64,000 bases of DNA from Methylobacterium brachiatum (GTDB taxonomy: Bacteria; Pseudomonadota; Alphaproteobacteria; Rhizobiales; Beijerinckiaceae): the NCBI RefSeq assembly GCF_020523825.1, contig NZ_JAJALK010000011.1, positions 156,288 to 220,287 on the forward strand. The letters run 5' to 3'. Both the position numbers and the translations under genes were made by a program. Under the pieces are notes generated by a model. It was not told the DNA's origin. It did not search any database and was given only the letters and a program-made list of their open reading frames with translations. Below are positions 28,184-36,324 of the stretch, piece after piece; the first letter of the stretch is position 1; every line of letters starts with the position of its first letter.

Positions 28184-28281
28184 CGCCGTCATTGCGAGCG
28201 CAGCGAAGCAACCGAGGGCAGCGCGCGTTCTCAAGATGTGGGGCTACACTGGGTTGCTTCGCTGCGCTCGCAATGACGGTG
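28184..28281. repeat. REP-like element with a 26-base perfect stem
   Basis: 28188-28213 and 28252-28277 are perfect reverse complements, beginning GTCATTGCGAGCGCAG on the left. The pairing extends outward by two more G/C pairs and a G-T pair. The loop is 38 bases. It lies between two convergent genes (the 301-residue hypothetical and the tubulin-like gene), so it could be a bidirectional terminator. Similar TCATTGCGAGCG elements are common in Rhizobiales genomes. Confidence 0.85.
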
Positions 28282-28329
28282 TGGCCCGCGTGAGACCGTT
28301 GACCACACCGTCGCCAACCGCATGCGCGT

Positions 28330-31300
28330 TCAGCGAGCCGGAGGCGGTGGCGGCGGTGGTGCCAGGAGCGGGGCGAGCGCTGGGTGGTCGCCGGCGGCGA
28401 TCCAGGCTCCGCCCTGCGGGTGGATCTGGGTGGCTGCGCTCAGGGTGCCGGCGCGCGCCTGGGCGGCCAGTTCGGAAAGCGGGAACGGGCCTTCGACCGT
28501 GTCCCGGTAGACGTAGAAGAGCGCGGCCGGCGGCGGTGGCGGCGGGGCGGACGCGGCCGGGTTGGCGAGCCGCAGCAGCCCCTCCGTGGTGAAGGAAGCG
28601 GGCTCGATCACGCGCTTGTCCACGGCCCGCAGGGCTGGCGGGTCGGCCGGGTCGCGGTTGGCCTCCTCGGCGGGCACGTCGGCGAGGCTGCCCGGGATCG
28701 GCTTCGTCCAGGCGTCGATTTGGGCGAGGAACGCGTCGAACAGCCGGTCCGGATCGCCCGGCAGGCCGCCGGCCTCGACGGCGCCCTGGCGCCAGCGCCG
28801 GCTCAGCGCGTCCGCCACCCCGTGGCCGATCCCGCCGACCCGGGCCTCGGCGTCGAAATTCACCGTCTCGCGCCGGGGCGCGTAGGCGCGCTTGGCGGTC
28901 CAGGCGAAGAGCGCCGCCATCGCGAGGTTCTGGACCGGCGACAGGGCCGCCTCGGCCTCGGCGAGCTGGGCCGCGATCGCCGCGCGCTGAACCCGGTCGA
29001 ACAGCTTGCGCCGCAGGGTCCGCTCCGAGCCGACGCTGCGCCAATCCCCCGGTTCGAAGGCGAAGCGCCACAGCCCTGTTTCCGGCGCGCGCTGGAGCAG
29101 GCCGAGGCAGACCGCGCGCAGGAACAGCGACAGGGTCTCGCGCAGGGCGTCGGATTCCTCGGCCGAGGGGGCGACCGGGTCCGGGAAGCGCAGATAGTCC
29201 TTGTGGTTGTGGAGCGGGATCGCGTCGAGGCGGTCGAGCTCCTGAGCGTAGGCGTTGCGCCAGTCGCGCCGCAGGGGGCCGAGCACGTCGAGCGGCACGC
29301 CGGACAGCTCGCAGTAGCAAACGATGCGGCCGCGCTGGCTCGATTCGAGGAAGCCGATCTCGCCGGCGCCGAGCACCGGCGGCAGGCTCGCCCGCAGGAT
29401 CGGGCCGAACTCGGCCTGGAAGGCGCGCGAGCCCTCCACCGCCAGGATCGTCTTGAACTGGTCGCCACCCGGGCTGAAGGCGTCGAAGCGCGCGTAGATC
29501 CAGGGCATGCAGCGCAGCAGCATCAGCTCCAGGGTCTCGCGCTGCCGGGCGGGGGGCAATTCCCGCAGGGCGTCGAGCGCCGAGGGGATGCGGGCGCGGT
29601 GCGGCCCGAGCCGGCGCCGGGCCATGTCGCGCACCGCGTTGAGCAGGTCGGCGCGGGTGTCTTCCTCGCGCAGCAGCGCGAAGATCGCCCGCGACCCGCC
29701 ATAGGCCCGGAACGCCTCCCGGGCCCAGGCCAGCTGCTCGGCCGGCGCGACCGCGATCTTGTCCGGCAGGTCGCCCGAGGGCAGGACCAGGAAGGTGCCG
29801 CCCGAGGGGCGCTCGATGGCGTTGCGGATCTCGGCGATGTCGAGGCGCAGCTCGCGCATCAGCCGGCCGACATCCTCGTGGCCCTGGTTCAGGGCGCCGA
29901 GCAGGCCGTCGTAGCGGGCGGCGCCGGTCTCCGGGTCCCGCCCGGTCCTTGTGCCTAGCTTGGCCGAGACCCGGCGCAGCAGCTCGGCCGCCTCGCGGGC
30001 GGCCACCGAACGGATGCGCAGGACGCAGGAGCCGCGCAGATCCTCCCGGGCCTGCTCCAGGTAGCGCTCGGCGTCGCGCCGGTGCGAGAAGATCAGGCCG
30101 GGACGGACCTGATCGAGCCGGCTGAGCGAGGCGGAAAAATGCTCGGCCAGCATCTCGTCGGCGAGCCGCGCATAGGTGTCGGCGGCGGCATTGAGACGGG
30201 CGAGCGCGCCGCCATCGGCCTCGATCAGCTCCTTCACACCCTCGATCAGGGCCCGGGCGTAGTCGAGGCCGCCGCGCTCCTGGTCGTCGAGCAGGCGGTA
30301 GAGGGCGGCGGGCAGCGCGCCGTCCCGATCGGAGAGCCAGGCCGCCTCGAGCTTGGCGCGCACGTCCAGCACCTCGGCGCCGCGGGGGCCGTAGGCGGCG
30401 CCCGAGCCGGTGCGGCCCAGGATGTCGTCGCGCAGGCGCTCGGCCTCCTTGCGCAGGTTCGGCGCCCAGTCCCGGGGGCTGGCGATCTCGGTCCGGATCG
30501 CGTCCACCGCCTCCTCGACCCCGAGCGCCACCGATTCCTGGATCGAGGAGCCGTCCGTCCGTTGCAGCAGCGTGCCGACGAGGTCGTATTCGGGGATGCC
30601 GGGGGGCGCCGGGCGCAGCACCTTCGGGAAGGCCTCGAAGGCGGAGAAGCGCAGGGCGAGCCGGTCGGCGGCGAAGCGGTCGCGCTCCTCGACCGTGGGG
30701 ATGTGGCGCTCCCCCTGCCCCCGGGCGACGCCGAAGAACGCCTCGACCATGCCCAGACCCGCCCGGGCGGCGTGCTCCTCGAATTCGAGGCTGCCGCGTG
30801 TGGCCAGCACGGCCTGGCCGAGGGCCGAGTAGTTCAGGGAGAACAGGGCGGCGCGGCCGGCGCGGTCCGGGCTCGGCGGCGCCCATTTGCGCATCTTGTG
30901 CTGAGTCTGGTTGACGCCGGTCGAGCGCTTGCGGCCCGAAAATTCGGAATTGCCGAAATCCTCGAACAGCACGTCGGCCATCATGTCGTAGAGGTCGCCG
31001 ATCGCGGCGGTGCGCTGGTCGGCGAGGTTCTGGGTGTCGAACAGGTAGACGTCGCTGAACGGCCGCTCGACCCCGCGGGCGACCCGGGCATGGTCGCCCC
31101 AGCTCTCGACATAGGGCGGCTCGGGATTGCCGCGCATGGCGTATTCGAGCTCGGACAGGGTCGCGACGCCGTTGGCGAAGACCCGGTCCTTGTTGGCGCC
31201 GACATAGCCCGAGGGCAGGACGAGGAAGAGATCGACCGCGTCCGGGCGCTTGGGCGTCTCCAGCGACGAGATCGCGTAGCCGGCATCGATCACCGCCCCC

Positions 31301-31881
31301 GAGCCGGTGCCGCCGGCCACCGACGCCACCACGACGACGCGCAGGTCCGTGGCGGTGTCAAGGCCGAGCGCGCGCAGCTGCGCCTCGTTCGAGACGTTGG
31401 CCAGCACCGCGCCGGCCTTGGCGGTCAGCCGGTCCATGAAGCTGCGCACCTCGTCGAAGAACAGCAGCCGCGCGATGGCGCGGATCTGCCCCGCGCCCTT
31501 CGAGGCGTCGATGCGCGACAGGTCCCGGGCGGGCAGCCAGGAATCGATATGCGGGTAGCTGCGCCGCTCGGCCTGGTAGCGGGCGAGGTTGACCGCCTTC
31601 TGCAGGGTCTCGCCCTCGCGGAACGCGACCTTGGCCGAGAGCGCGTCGGTGGCCGCTGCCCGGCCGGCCTCGCGGGCCTCCAGGGTGTCGGTGTCGAAGT
31701 AGAGGAAGGACGCGGCCGGGAACTGGTCGAGGGCGCTGATCCGCGTCCCGTTCCAGTCGGCCTGGAGGATGCGCCGGCGCAGGCGCAGCAGCACCTCCAT
31801 GCCGGTGCCGCCGAGCGCCACGAACACGGTCGGGCGGACCTTCAGGAGCGTCTCGGTCTCGGCGGGCCGGGCGTCAGCCAT
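28330..31881 (-). CDS. large tubulin/FtsZ-superfamily protein (Tubulin_2-like) with C-terminal GYF_2-like domain
   Basis: A 1183-residue cytoplasmic protein. The first 250 residues carry a tubulin-type nucleotide-binding set: ALGGTGMEV (22-30, T1), DTDT (63-66, T2), SKGAGQIRAIARL (127-139, T3) and VAGGTGSGAV (188-197), the tubulin signature loop T4. A long helical middle follows. The tail has two polyproline runs around a GYF_2-like module (about 1121-1172: FYVYRDTVEGPFPLSELAA...). I see no FtsZ-type NxDxxD T7 catalytic motif, so polymerisation and hydrolysis are uncertain. It is the last gene of a four-gene operon, four bases after the membrane protein. Makarova and Koonin described FtsZ-like families linked to vWA proteins and predicted a membrane-remodelling role; assignment here is by motif. 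Confidence 0.82.
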   Translation of the reverse strand: MADARPAETETLLKVRPTVFVALGGTGMEVLLRLRRRILQADWNGTRISALDQFPAASFLYFDTDTLEAREAGRAAATDALSAKVAFREGETLQKAVNLARYQAERRSYPHIDSWLPARDLSRIDASKGAGQIRAIARLLFFDEVRSFMDRLTAKAGAVLANVSNEAQLRALGLDTATDLRVVVVASVAGGTGSGAVIDAGYAISSLETPKRPDAVDLFLVLPSGYVGANKDRVFANGVATLSELEYAMRGNPEPPYVESWGDHARVARGVERPFSDVYLFDTQNLADQRTAAIGDLYDMMADVLFEDFGNSEFSGRKRSTGVNQTQHKMRKWAPPSPDRAGRAALFSLNYSALGQAVLATRGSLEFEEHAARAGLGMVEAFFGVARGQGERHIPTVEERDRFAADRLALRFSAFEAFPKVLRPAPPGIPEYDLVGTLLQRTDGSSIQESVALGVEEAVDAIRTEIASPRDWAPNLRKEAERLRDDILGRTGSGAAYGPRGAEVLDVRAKLEAAWLSDRDGALPAALYRLLDDQERGGLDYARALIEGVKELIEADGGALARLNAAADTYARLADEMLAEHFSASLSRLDQVRPGLIFSHRRDAERYLEQAREDLRGSCVLRIRSVAAREAAELLRRVSAKLGTRTGRDPETGAARYDGLLGALNQGHEDVGRLMRELRLDIAEIRNAIERPSGGTFLVLPSGDLPDKIAVAPAEQLAWAREAFRAYGGSRAIFALLREEDTRADLLNAVRDMARRRLGPHRARIPSALDALRELPPARQRETLELMLLRCMPWIYARFDAFSPGGDQFKTILAVEGSRAFQAEFGPILRASLPPVLGAGEIGFLESSQRGRIVCYCELSGVPLDVLGPLRRDWRNAYAQELDRLDAIPLHNHKDYLRFPDPVAPSAEESDALRETLSLFLRAVCLGLLQRAPETGLWRFAFEPGDWRSVGSERTLRRKLFDRVQRAAIAAQLAEAEAALSPVQNLAMAALFAWTAKRAYAPRRETVNFDAEARVGGIGHGVADALSRRWRQGAVEAGGLPGDPDRLFDAFLAQIDAWTKPIPGSLADVPAEEANRDPADPPALRAVDKRVIEPASFTTEGLLRLANPAASAPPPPPPAALFYVYRDTVEGPFPLSELAAQARAGTLSAATQIHPQGGAWIAAGDHPALAPLLAPPPPPPPAR

Positions 31882-31885
31882 GGTC

Positions 31886-32374
31886 TCAGCGCCTCCGTTC
31901 GGGTGCGCGCAGGAACAGCACCAGGGCGGCGCCGAACAGCACGAGGCAGAGGGCGAAGCCGGCCGCCAGCCCGGCCCAGGCCTGCCAGAGCCGGCCGACC
32001 GTGGCGCTGACCAGGATCGCGGCGGTGAGCATCAGCGCCGAGAACAGCATCCAGCTCGCACCGTTGGCGGCGTCGAGCGTCGCCCGGCGGTTGATCAGGT
32101 GGGTGCGCACGCCCTGGCGGACGAACAGGAACAGCACCGCCAGAACCACCAGGGCGGCGGCGCCGAGCGCGAATTCCGTGGTGGTCGGCCCCCGTTCGAG
32201 GGTGCTGAACGGGTTCGCCCCGGTGCTCGTCCCGGCGGGGGGCGGCGCGGTCTGGATCGGATCGGCCTGCGGGGCCGGGTTCTGCGGGGCGGGGATGGTG
32301 AAATCCTGCCCGGTCCGGGCCTGGACGTGAACGAGCCCGGGAGGCCCCAGGCGGTCGAGATGCAAAGGAATCAT
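31886..32374 (-). CDS. small three-helix membrane protein of the tubulin-like operon
   Basis: A 162-residue protein. A Pro/Ala-rich N-terminal stretch (about 1-60) precedes three hydrophobic helices at about 68-85, 107-127 and 133-157, ending in a basic APERRR tail. No family recognised. ATG 32372-32374 overlaps the vWA gene stop (ATGA), and its own stop is four bases from the tubulin-like start, so it is translated as part of the operon. A membrane anchor or bridge between the periplasmic vWA-like protein and the cytoplasmic tubulin-like protein is a reasonable inference. Confidence 0.8.
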   Translation of the reverse strand: MIPLHLDRLGPPGLVHVQARTGQDFTIPAPQNPAPQADPIQTAPPPAGTSTGANPFSTLERGPTTTEFALGAAALVVLAVLFLFVRQGVRTHLINRRATLDAANGASWMLFSALMLTAAILVSATVGRLWQAWAGLAAGFALCLVLFGAALVLFLRAPERRR

Positions 32375-33900
32375 GCGCCGGGTCCGGACTCCTGCAGGCG
32401 GGTGGCGCGGGCCGGCCCCCACAGCCCCGCCCGCACCTGCCAGCGGCTGCCGTCGGGGGCGCGCAGGGTCTGGGTGCGGTACGGCCGGAGGCTCACCCGC
32501 TTCGGGACGGTGCCGAGCATCACGGTCTGGACCCGCGCCCGGGCGAGCGCGAGGGCCCCGAGGCCGGCCGCGGCGGCCAGCGCCAGGGCGGCGGAGGCGG
32601 CGGCGATCAGCGGCCAGGGCGAGAACGCCGCCTCGATCCGCACCGGCAGGCTCACCGACGCTTCCGAGACGCCGCGATAGTCGCGGAACAGGCCGGGCAG
32701 CCGGCCCTCCACCGCACGCGCATCCCCGACCGGCCCGCCCATCTGGTCCCCGGACAACAACCCGCTGCCGAAGATCGGCCGCACCCTTTCCAGGAAGGCC
32801 GGATCCAGCGCCAGGCGCAAGTCCGCGAGCCGCAGAGTCAGGGTGCCATCCACGGTGCGGCCGTCGGAGAGCAATCCGGCGAGGCCGCTCGGGCGCCGAA
32901 TCGGCGGCAGGGTCAGCACCACGGAGAGCGGCCCGCTCTCGGCCTGCGGCGCCAGGTCGGCGATCTCGGCGGGCGAGACCGCGGCTTGAGCGAGCCCCGC
33001 CTCGGTGCCGACCTCGCTCCAGCTCAGGGCGAGCCGGGCTGCCGCGACGCGCTGCGGGTAGAGGCCGTTGCGCAGATGGGCGGTCAGCCGCAGGGCGGTG
33101 CCGGCGGCGGCATCGGCCCCGCTCACGATCAGGACGCCGTTCTCCAACCCGGCCTGCAAGCCGCCAGTGTCGAGCCGGTCGAAGCGCAAGGTCAGGCCGC
33201 CGGCCAGCACCGGCTTCAGGCTCACCGGCGGGTGGCTGAACAGGGCCTTGAGCGCCGGGGCGCTGACGGCGGATTCGAGGGCCCGGCCGCCGGCCGCGCC
33301 GTAGCCGATGCCGTAGATGACGAACCCGCCCTCCGAGAAGTTGCGACCTTTGAGGGGCATCCGCACTGGATAGGCGACGATCCGGCTGATCGCCGCCGAG
33401 TCGCGCAGGGCCGCGTAGAAGGCGGCGGTGTTGCGCTCGACCTCGGCGCTGTTGCCCGGGCTGTTCTTGTTGTTGGTGACCATCCAGATCACCCCGTCCC
33501 GGCCGCGCAGGCCGGTGCGGATCGCCCCGAGCAGCGCGCCGTTGAAATCCGCATCGGCATAGGCTGTGCCGCCGGCCTTGCGCGGCAGGTCGATCGAGGC
33601 GATCGCCGCCCGGACCCGCGCGGCGTCGTAGGCGCCGTCATACAGGATGCGCGGCGAGGGCCGGCCCGGGACCTGCCCGTCCTGGTCGAAGGTCGCCACG
33701 GCCATATCGGCTCCCGGAACCCGGGCCGCCCCGACCAGGGCCTCGACCAGGGGCCGGAACTGCGAGCCCTCCGCGGTCAGGAACGGCTCCATCCAGCCGG
33801 AATCCTGCACGAGGAAGACCTGCCGCACCGGCGCCTCGGCCCGGGCGTGTCCGCCGAGCGCGAGGACGAGCATCAGAAAGATCCGCAGGAACCTGCTCAT
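32371..33900 (-). CDS. secreted, membrane-anchored vWA-like protein
   Basis: A 509-residue protein with a signal peptide (MSRFLRIFLMLVLALGGHAR, cleavage near ARAEA). A von Willebrand A-like domain spans about 26-220. VFLVQDSGWME (28-38) is a degenerate MIDAS start, GGTAYADADF (110-119) supplies the threonine region, and VIWMVTNNKN stands where VxVxTDG is usual. Metal binding may therefore be altered. A beta-rich region follows, then a membrane helix at about 428-453 and a short basic cytoplasmic tail of about 55 residues. ATG overlaps the upstream gene's stop (ATGA). Probably the periplasmic partner of the tubulin-like system. Confidence 0.78.
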   Translation of the reverse strand: MSRFLRIFLMLVLALGGHARAEAPVRQVFLVQDSGWMEPFLTAEGSQFRPLVEALVGAARVPGADMAVATFDQDGQVPGRPSPRILYDGAYDAARVRAAIASIDLPRKAGGTAYADADFNGALLGAIRTGLRGRDGVIWMVTNNKNSPGNSAEVERNTAAFYAALRDSAAISRIVAYPVRMPLKGRNFSEGGFVIYGIGYGAAGGRALESAVSAPALKALFSHPPVSLKPVLAGGLTLRFDRLDTGGLQAGLENGVLIVSGADAAAGTALRLTAHLRNGLYPQRVAAARLALSWSEVGTEAGLAQAAVSPAEIADLAPQAESGPLSVVLTLPPIRRPSGLAGLLSDGRTVDGTLTLRLADLRLALDPAFLERVRPIFGSGLLSGDQMGGPVGDARAVEGRLPGLFRDYRGVSEASVSLPVRIEAAFSPWPLIAAASAALALAAAAGLGALALARARVQTVMLGTVPKRVSLRPYRTQTLRAPDGSRWQVRAGLWGPARATRLQESGPGA

Positions 33901-35261
33901 GCCGCGCGCAGCCGCAGGGCGTGGCAGCGGCATTCCGACCGGCTCCAGAGGTAGAGCACGCCGTCGTGCAGCAGCGCCCGCGCGTCGCCGATCCGCGACA
34001 CCGCCAGACCCACCGGCAGGCGGCGCAGCCCGGCCCCGTGGGCGTGGTGGAGGACGTGGCCGGTCACCGGCCCCGACAGGCGCTCGCCGCGCAGGAAACC
34101 GCCGCGCGGACCGGGAATGTCGAGGGCGAGCAGGATCGTGTCGCGGGCCATCGACAGGCGGGGCACCAGCAGGTTGCCCGCATGGGTGCCGAGATTGAGG
34201 ACCTCCTCGGCGGCCTGCCAGGGCACGTCGAACCGCTCCGCGCCGGAATAGGTGCAGGGTCCGGCCGCCAGATGCGGCCCGTCGAGGCGGTGCAGGTCCG
34301 GATCCGGAGCCAGCGCGGCGACGTGATAGCGGCCCTCCGCCATGCCGAGCTGATGATACAGGTCGGCGCGGTCCCGCCAGGGCGCCTGGGCGATGACCGG
34401 CGTGAAGCCCCCGGGCCAGGGAGTGGCCGTGGTCTCGTCACCGAGCGTCCGGCAGGCGACGAACCCGTCCGGACCGGTCCAGACGGCGTCGCCGAGCCGG
34501 TTCATCCACGGCCCGGCGAAATCCGCATCGGGGGCGGCGCGCCCGAGGTCGCGCAGGTCGAGGGCGTCCGACTCGGCCGCAAGGCGGCAGAGGACGAGGC
34601 GCCCGCCCCGCTCGCCCAGGACGAGGAGGTCGCCGCCGCGCCAGCACGGCGCCGACAGGAACCGCAGGCCCGCCGCCCGGGTCTCGCTGTGGACCAGACC
34701 GCGCCCGAGTTGCGGCAGCCGCACGCCGACCAGCACCTCAGCAGTGGCGTAGGCGATGCCCCTGCGGCTTGCGGTGATGCCGGTTCCGACCGGATGCGGC
34801 GGCAGCCGTTCGTGGCCCACGAAATTTCGGCCGTCCCATTCCGCGAACGCGCCGAGATTCTCCTGAAACAGGTACAGCGCGGCCGGGTGTCCGGCCCGGA
34901 TCAGCGCCGGCACGCCGCTTGGTAGCGGCACGTCGGTGAGGCTGTCCAGGTCGATGTCGAGGATGTCCGGGGCCGGAAGCGGGACCGGCGGGCCCAGCGC
35001 GGCGCCGGTCTCGGGCGAGTGCGCGAAGGCGGCCGGAAACGGTCGGCCCTGCCCGTCCCGGCGGATGCCCAGATAGGCGATCCGGGCATCGGTCGCCGGG
35101 ACCAGGGTGCCCGCGACCTCGGCCGCGCGGGCCCGCCCGCCCCCGAAGGTCCAGCGCTGGCGCCCGGGCAGATCCGTGACCCGCGGGTCCGGATCGATCG
35201 GCCAGATGCCCTCCGGTGCGGCGTGGGCGAGCGGCGATGGATCGTCCAGACTCAAGGGCAC
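33897..35261 (-). CDS. propeller-like hypothetical protein, first gene of the tubulin-like operon
   Basis: A 454-residue soluble protein without signal peptide or membrane segment. Recurring short beta-like units of 40 to 50 residues (IRAGHPAALYLFQENLGAFAEWDG, GGDLLVLGERGGRLVLCRL, IGDARALLHDGVLYLWSRS) suggest a beta-propeller or similar repeat fold. That is my impression, not a domain match. The start is GTG 35259-35261; TTG 35255 is possible. It overlaps the vWA gene by four bases. No known family recognised; its coupling suggests a structural or sensing part of the same system. Confidence 0.7.
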   Translation of the reverse strand: MPLSLDDPSPLAHAAPEGIWPIDPDPRVTDLPGRQRWTFGGGRARAAEVAGTLVPATDARIAYLGIRRDGQGRPFPAAFAHSPETGAALGPPVPLPAPDILDIDLDSLTDVPLPSGVPALIRAGHPAALYLFQENLGAFAEWDGRNFVGHERLPPHPVGTGITASRRGIAYATAEVLVGVRLPQLGRGLVHSETRAAGLRFLSAPCWRGGDLLVLGERGGRLVLCRLAAESDALDLRDLGRAAPDADFAGPWMNRLGDAVWTGPDGFVACRTLGDETTATPWPGGFTPVIAQAPWRDRADLYHQLGMAEGRYHVAALAPDPDLHRLDGPHLAAGPCTYSGAERFDVPWQAAEEVLNLGTHAGNLLVPRLSMARDTILLALDIPGPRGGFLRGERLSGPVTGHVLHHAHGAGLRRLPVGLAVSRIGDARALLHDGVLYLWSRSECRCHALRLRAA

Positions 35262-35437
35262 CGGTCCAGGGGCGGGAAAGTGGTGGGGATCGTTCCCGAT
35301 TTTTGGCGGGATGGGAAGGGTGGGGGCGATGGGACGGCCCGTTCACGCCAGAACGAGATACGGGTCCCCCCTCTGCCCGCAAGCCGGGCGAGGGGAGATG
35401 CGCCCGCACGGCAGAGCTACGCCGGCCGGCCGCACCC

Positions 35438-36070
35438 TCACGGGATCCCGATCATCTTGTGGGTCTGCAGCGACAGGCGCCAGCGGGCGTCCTGGCGGCA
35501 ATAGGCGATGGCGGCCTGGGTGCTAGCGCCCTGCTCCGGCCCGTCCATCGGCTGGAGGAAGCGGTGCCGGAAGGCGAGGCCGACGAAATCCGCCGGGTCG
35601 GCATCCGCCTGGGGATAGACCAGCTTCAGCTCGTGGCCGGTCGTCTGCGCCAGGGGATTGGCGCCCTTGGGGCTGACGCAGATCCAGTCGATGCCCGGAG
35701 GCGCCGGCAGGGTGCCGTTGGTCTCGATCGCGATCTCGAACCCATGCCCGTGCACGGCGTCGATCAGCGCGGAATCGAGCTGGAGCAGCGGCTCGCCGCC
35801 GGTGAACACAACGTAGCGGCATTCCGGCCCCCCGGCCCAGGTCCGGGCGATGGCATCCGCCAGCGCCGTCGCATCCGCGAAGCGGCCGCCGCCCTCCCCG
35901 TCCAGGCCGACGAAGTCGGTGTCGCAGAACCGGCAGGCCGCCGCGGCGCGATCCGCCTCGCGCCCGGACCAGAGGTTGCAGCCGGCGAATCGGCAGAACA
36001 CCGCGGCCCGTCCCGCCTGGGCGCCCTCCCCCTGAAGGGTGTGGAAAATCTCCTTGACCGCGTAAGCCAC
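35438..36070 (-). CDS. queE: 7-carboxy-7-deazaguanine synthase
   Basis: QueE is a radical-SAM enzyme of the queuosine/7-deazapurine pathway that makes CDG from 6-carboxytetrahydropterin. From GTG 36068-36070 it has 210 residues and begins MAYAVKEIFHTLQGEGAQAG. The iron-sulfur cysteines are C31-x14-C46-x2-C49, the expanded variant known from Burkholderia-type QueE rather than CxxxCxxC. VVFTGGEPLLQ and AIETNGT are the SAM-side motifs. ATG 36110-36112 would add 14 residues. No queC, queD or queF lies nearby. Confidence 0.93.
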   Translation of the reverse strand: MAYAVKEIFHTLQGEGAQAGRAAVFCRFAGCNLWSGREADRAAAACRFCDTDFVGLDGEGGGRFADATALADAIARTWAGGPECRYVVFTGGEPLLQLDSALIDAVHGHGFEIAIETNGTLPAPPGIDWICVSPKGANPLAQTTGHELKLVYPQADADPADFVGLAFRHRFLQPMDGPEQGASTQAAIAYCRQDARWRLSLQTHKMIGIP

Positions 36071-36324
36071 CGTGTCCCCGAAACCTTTTCGCTCGACCGT
36101 GATCCCGCACATAAGCGGCGCGGGCCTTCCGGACCACCGACAACCAGGCGGCGCAGCCCCGCGGTTGTGTCTCGCCTTGCTCTTGCCACGGTGGAGACGT
36201 TGATGCCGTGATGCAGCACGATGGCCGCCCCGGCGGTCCGGGCTGCGCGAATCCCGGCCGGCCGGCCGGAAGAGCGGTGCCTCGCGGTGCCGACCCTGGC
36301 GATCCTCTGACGAGTCGGGCTCGA

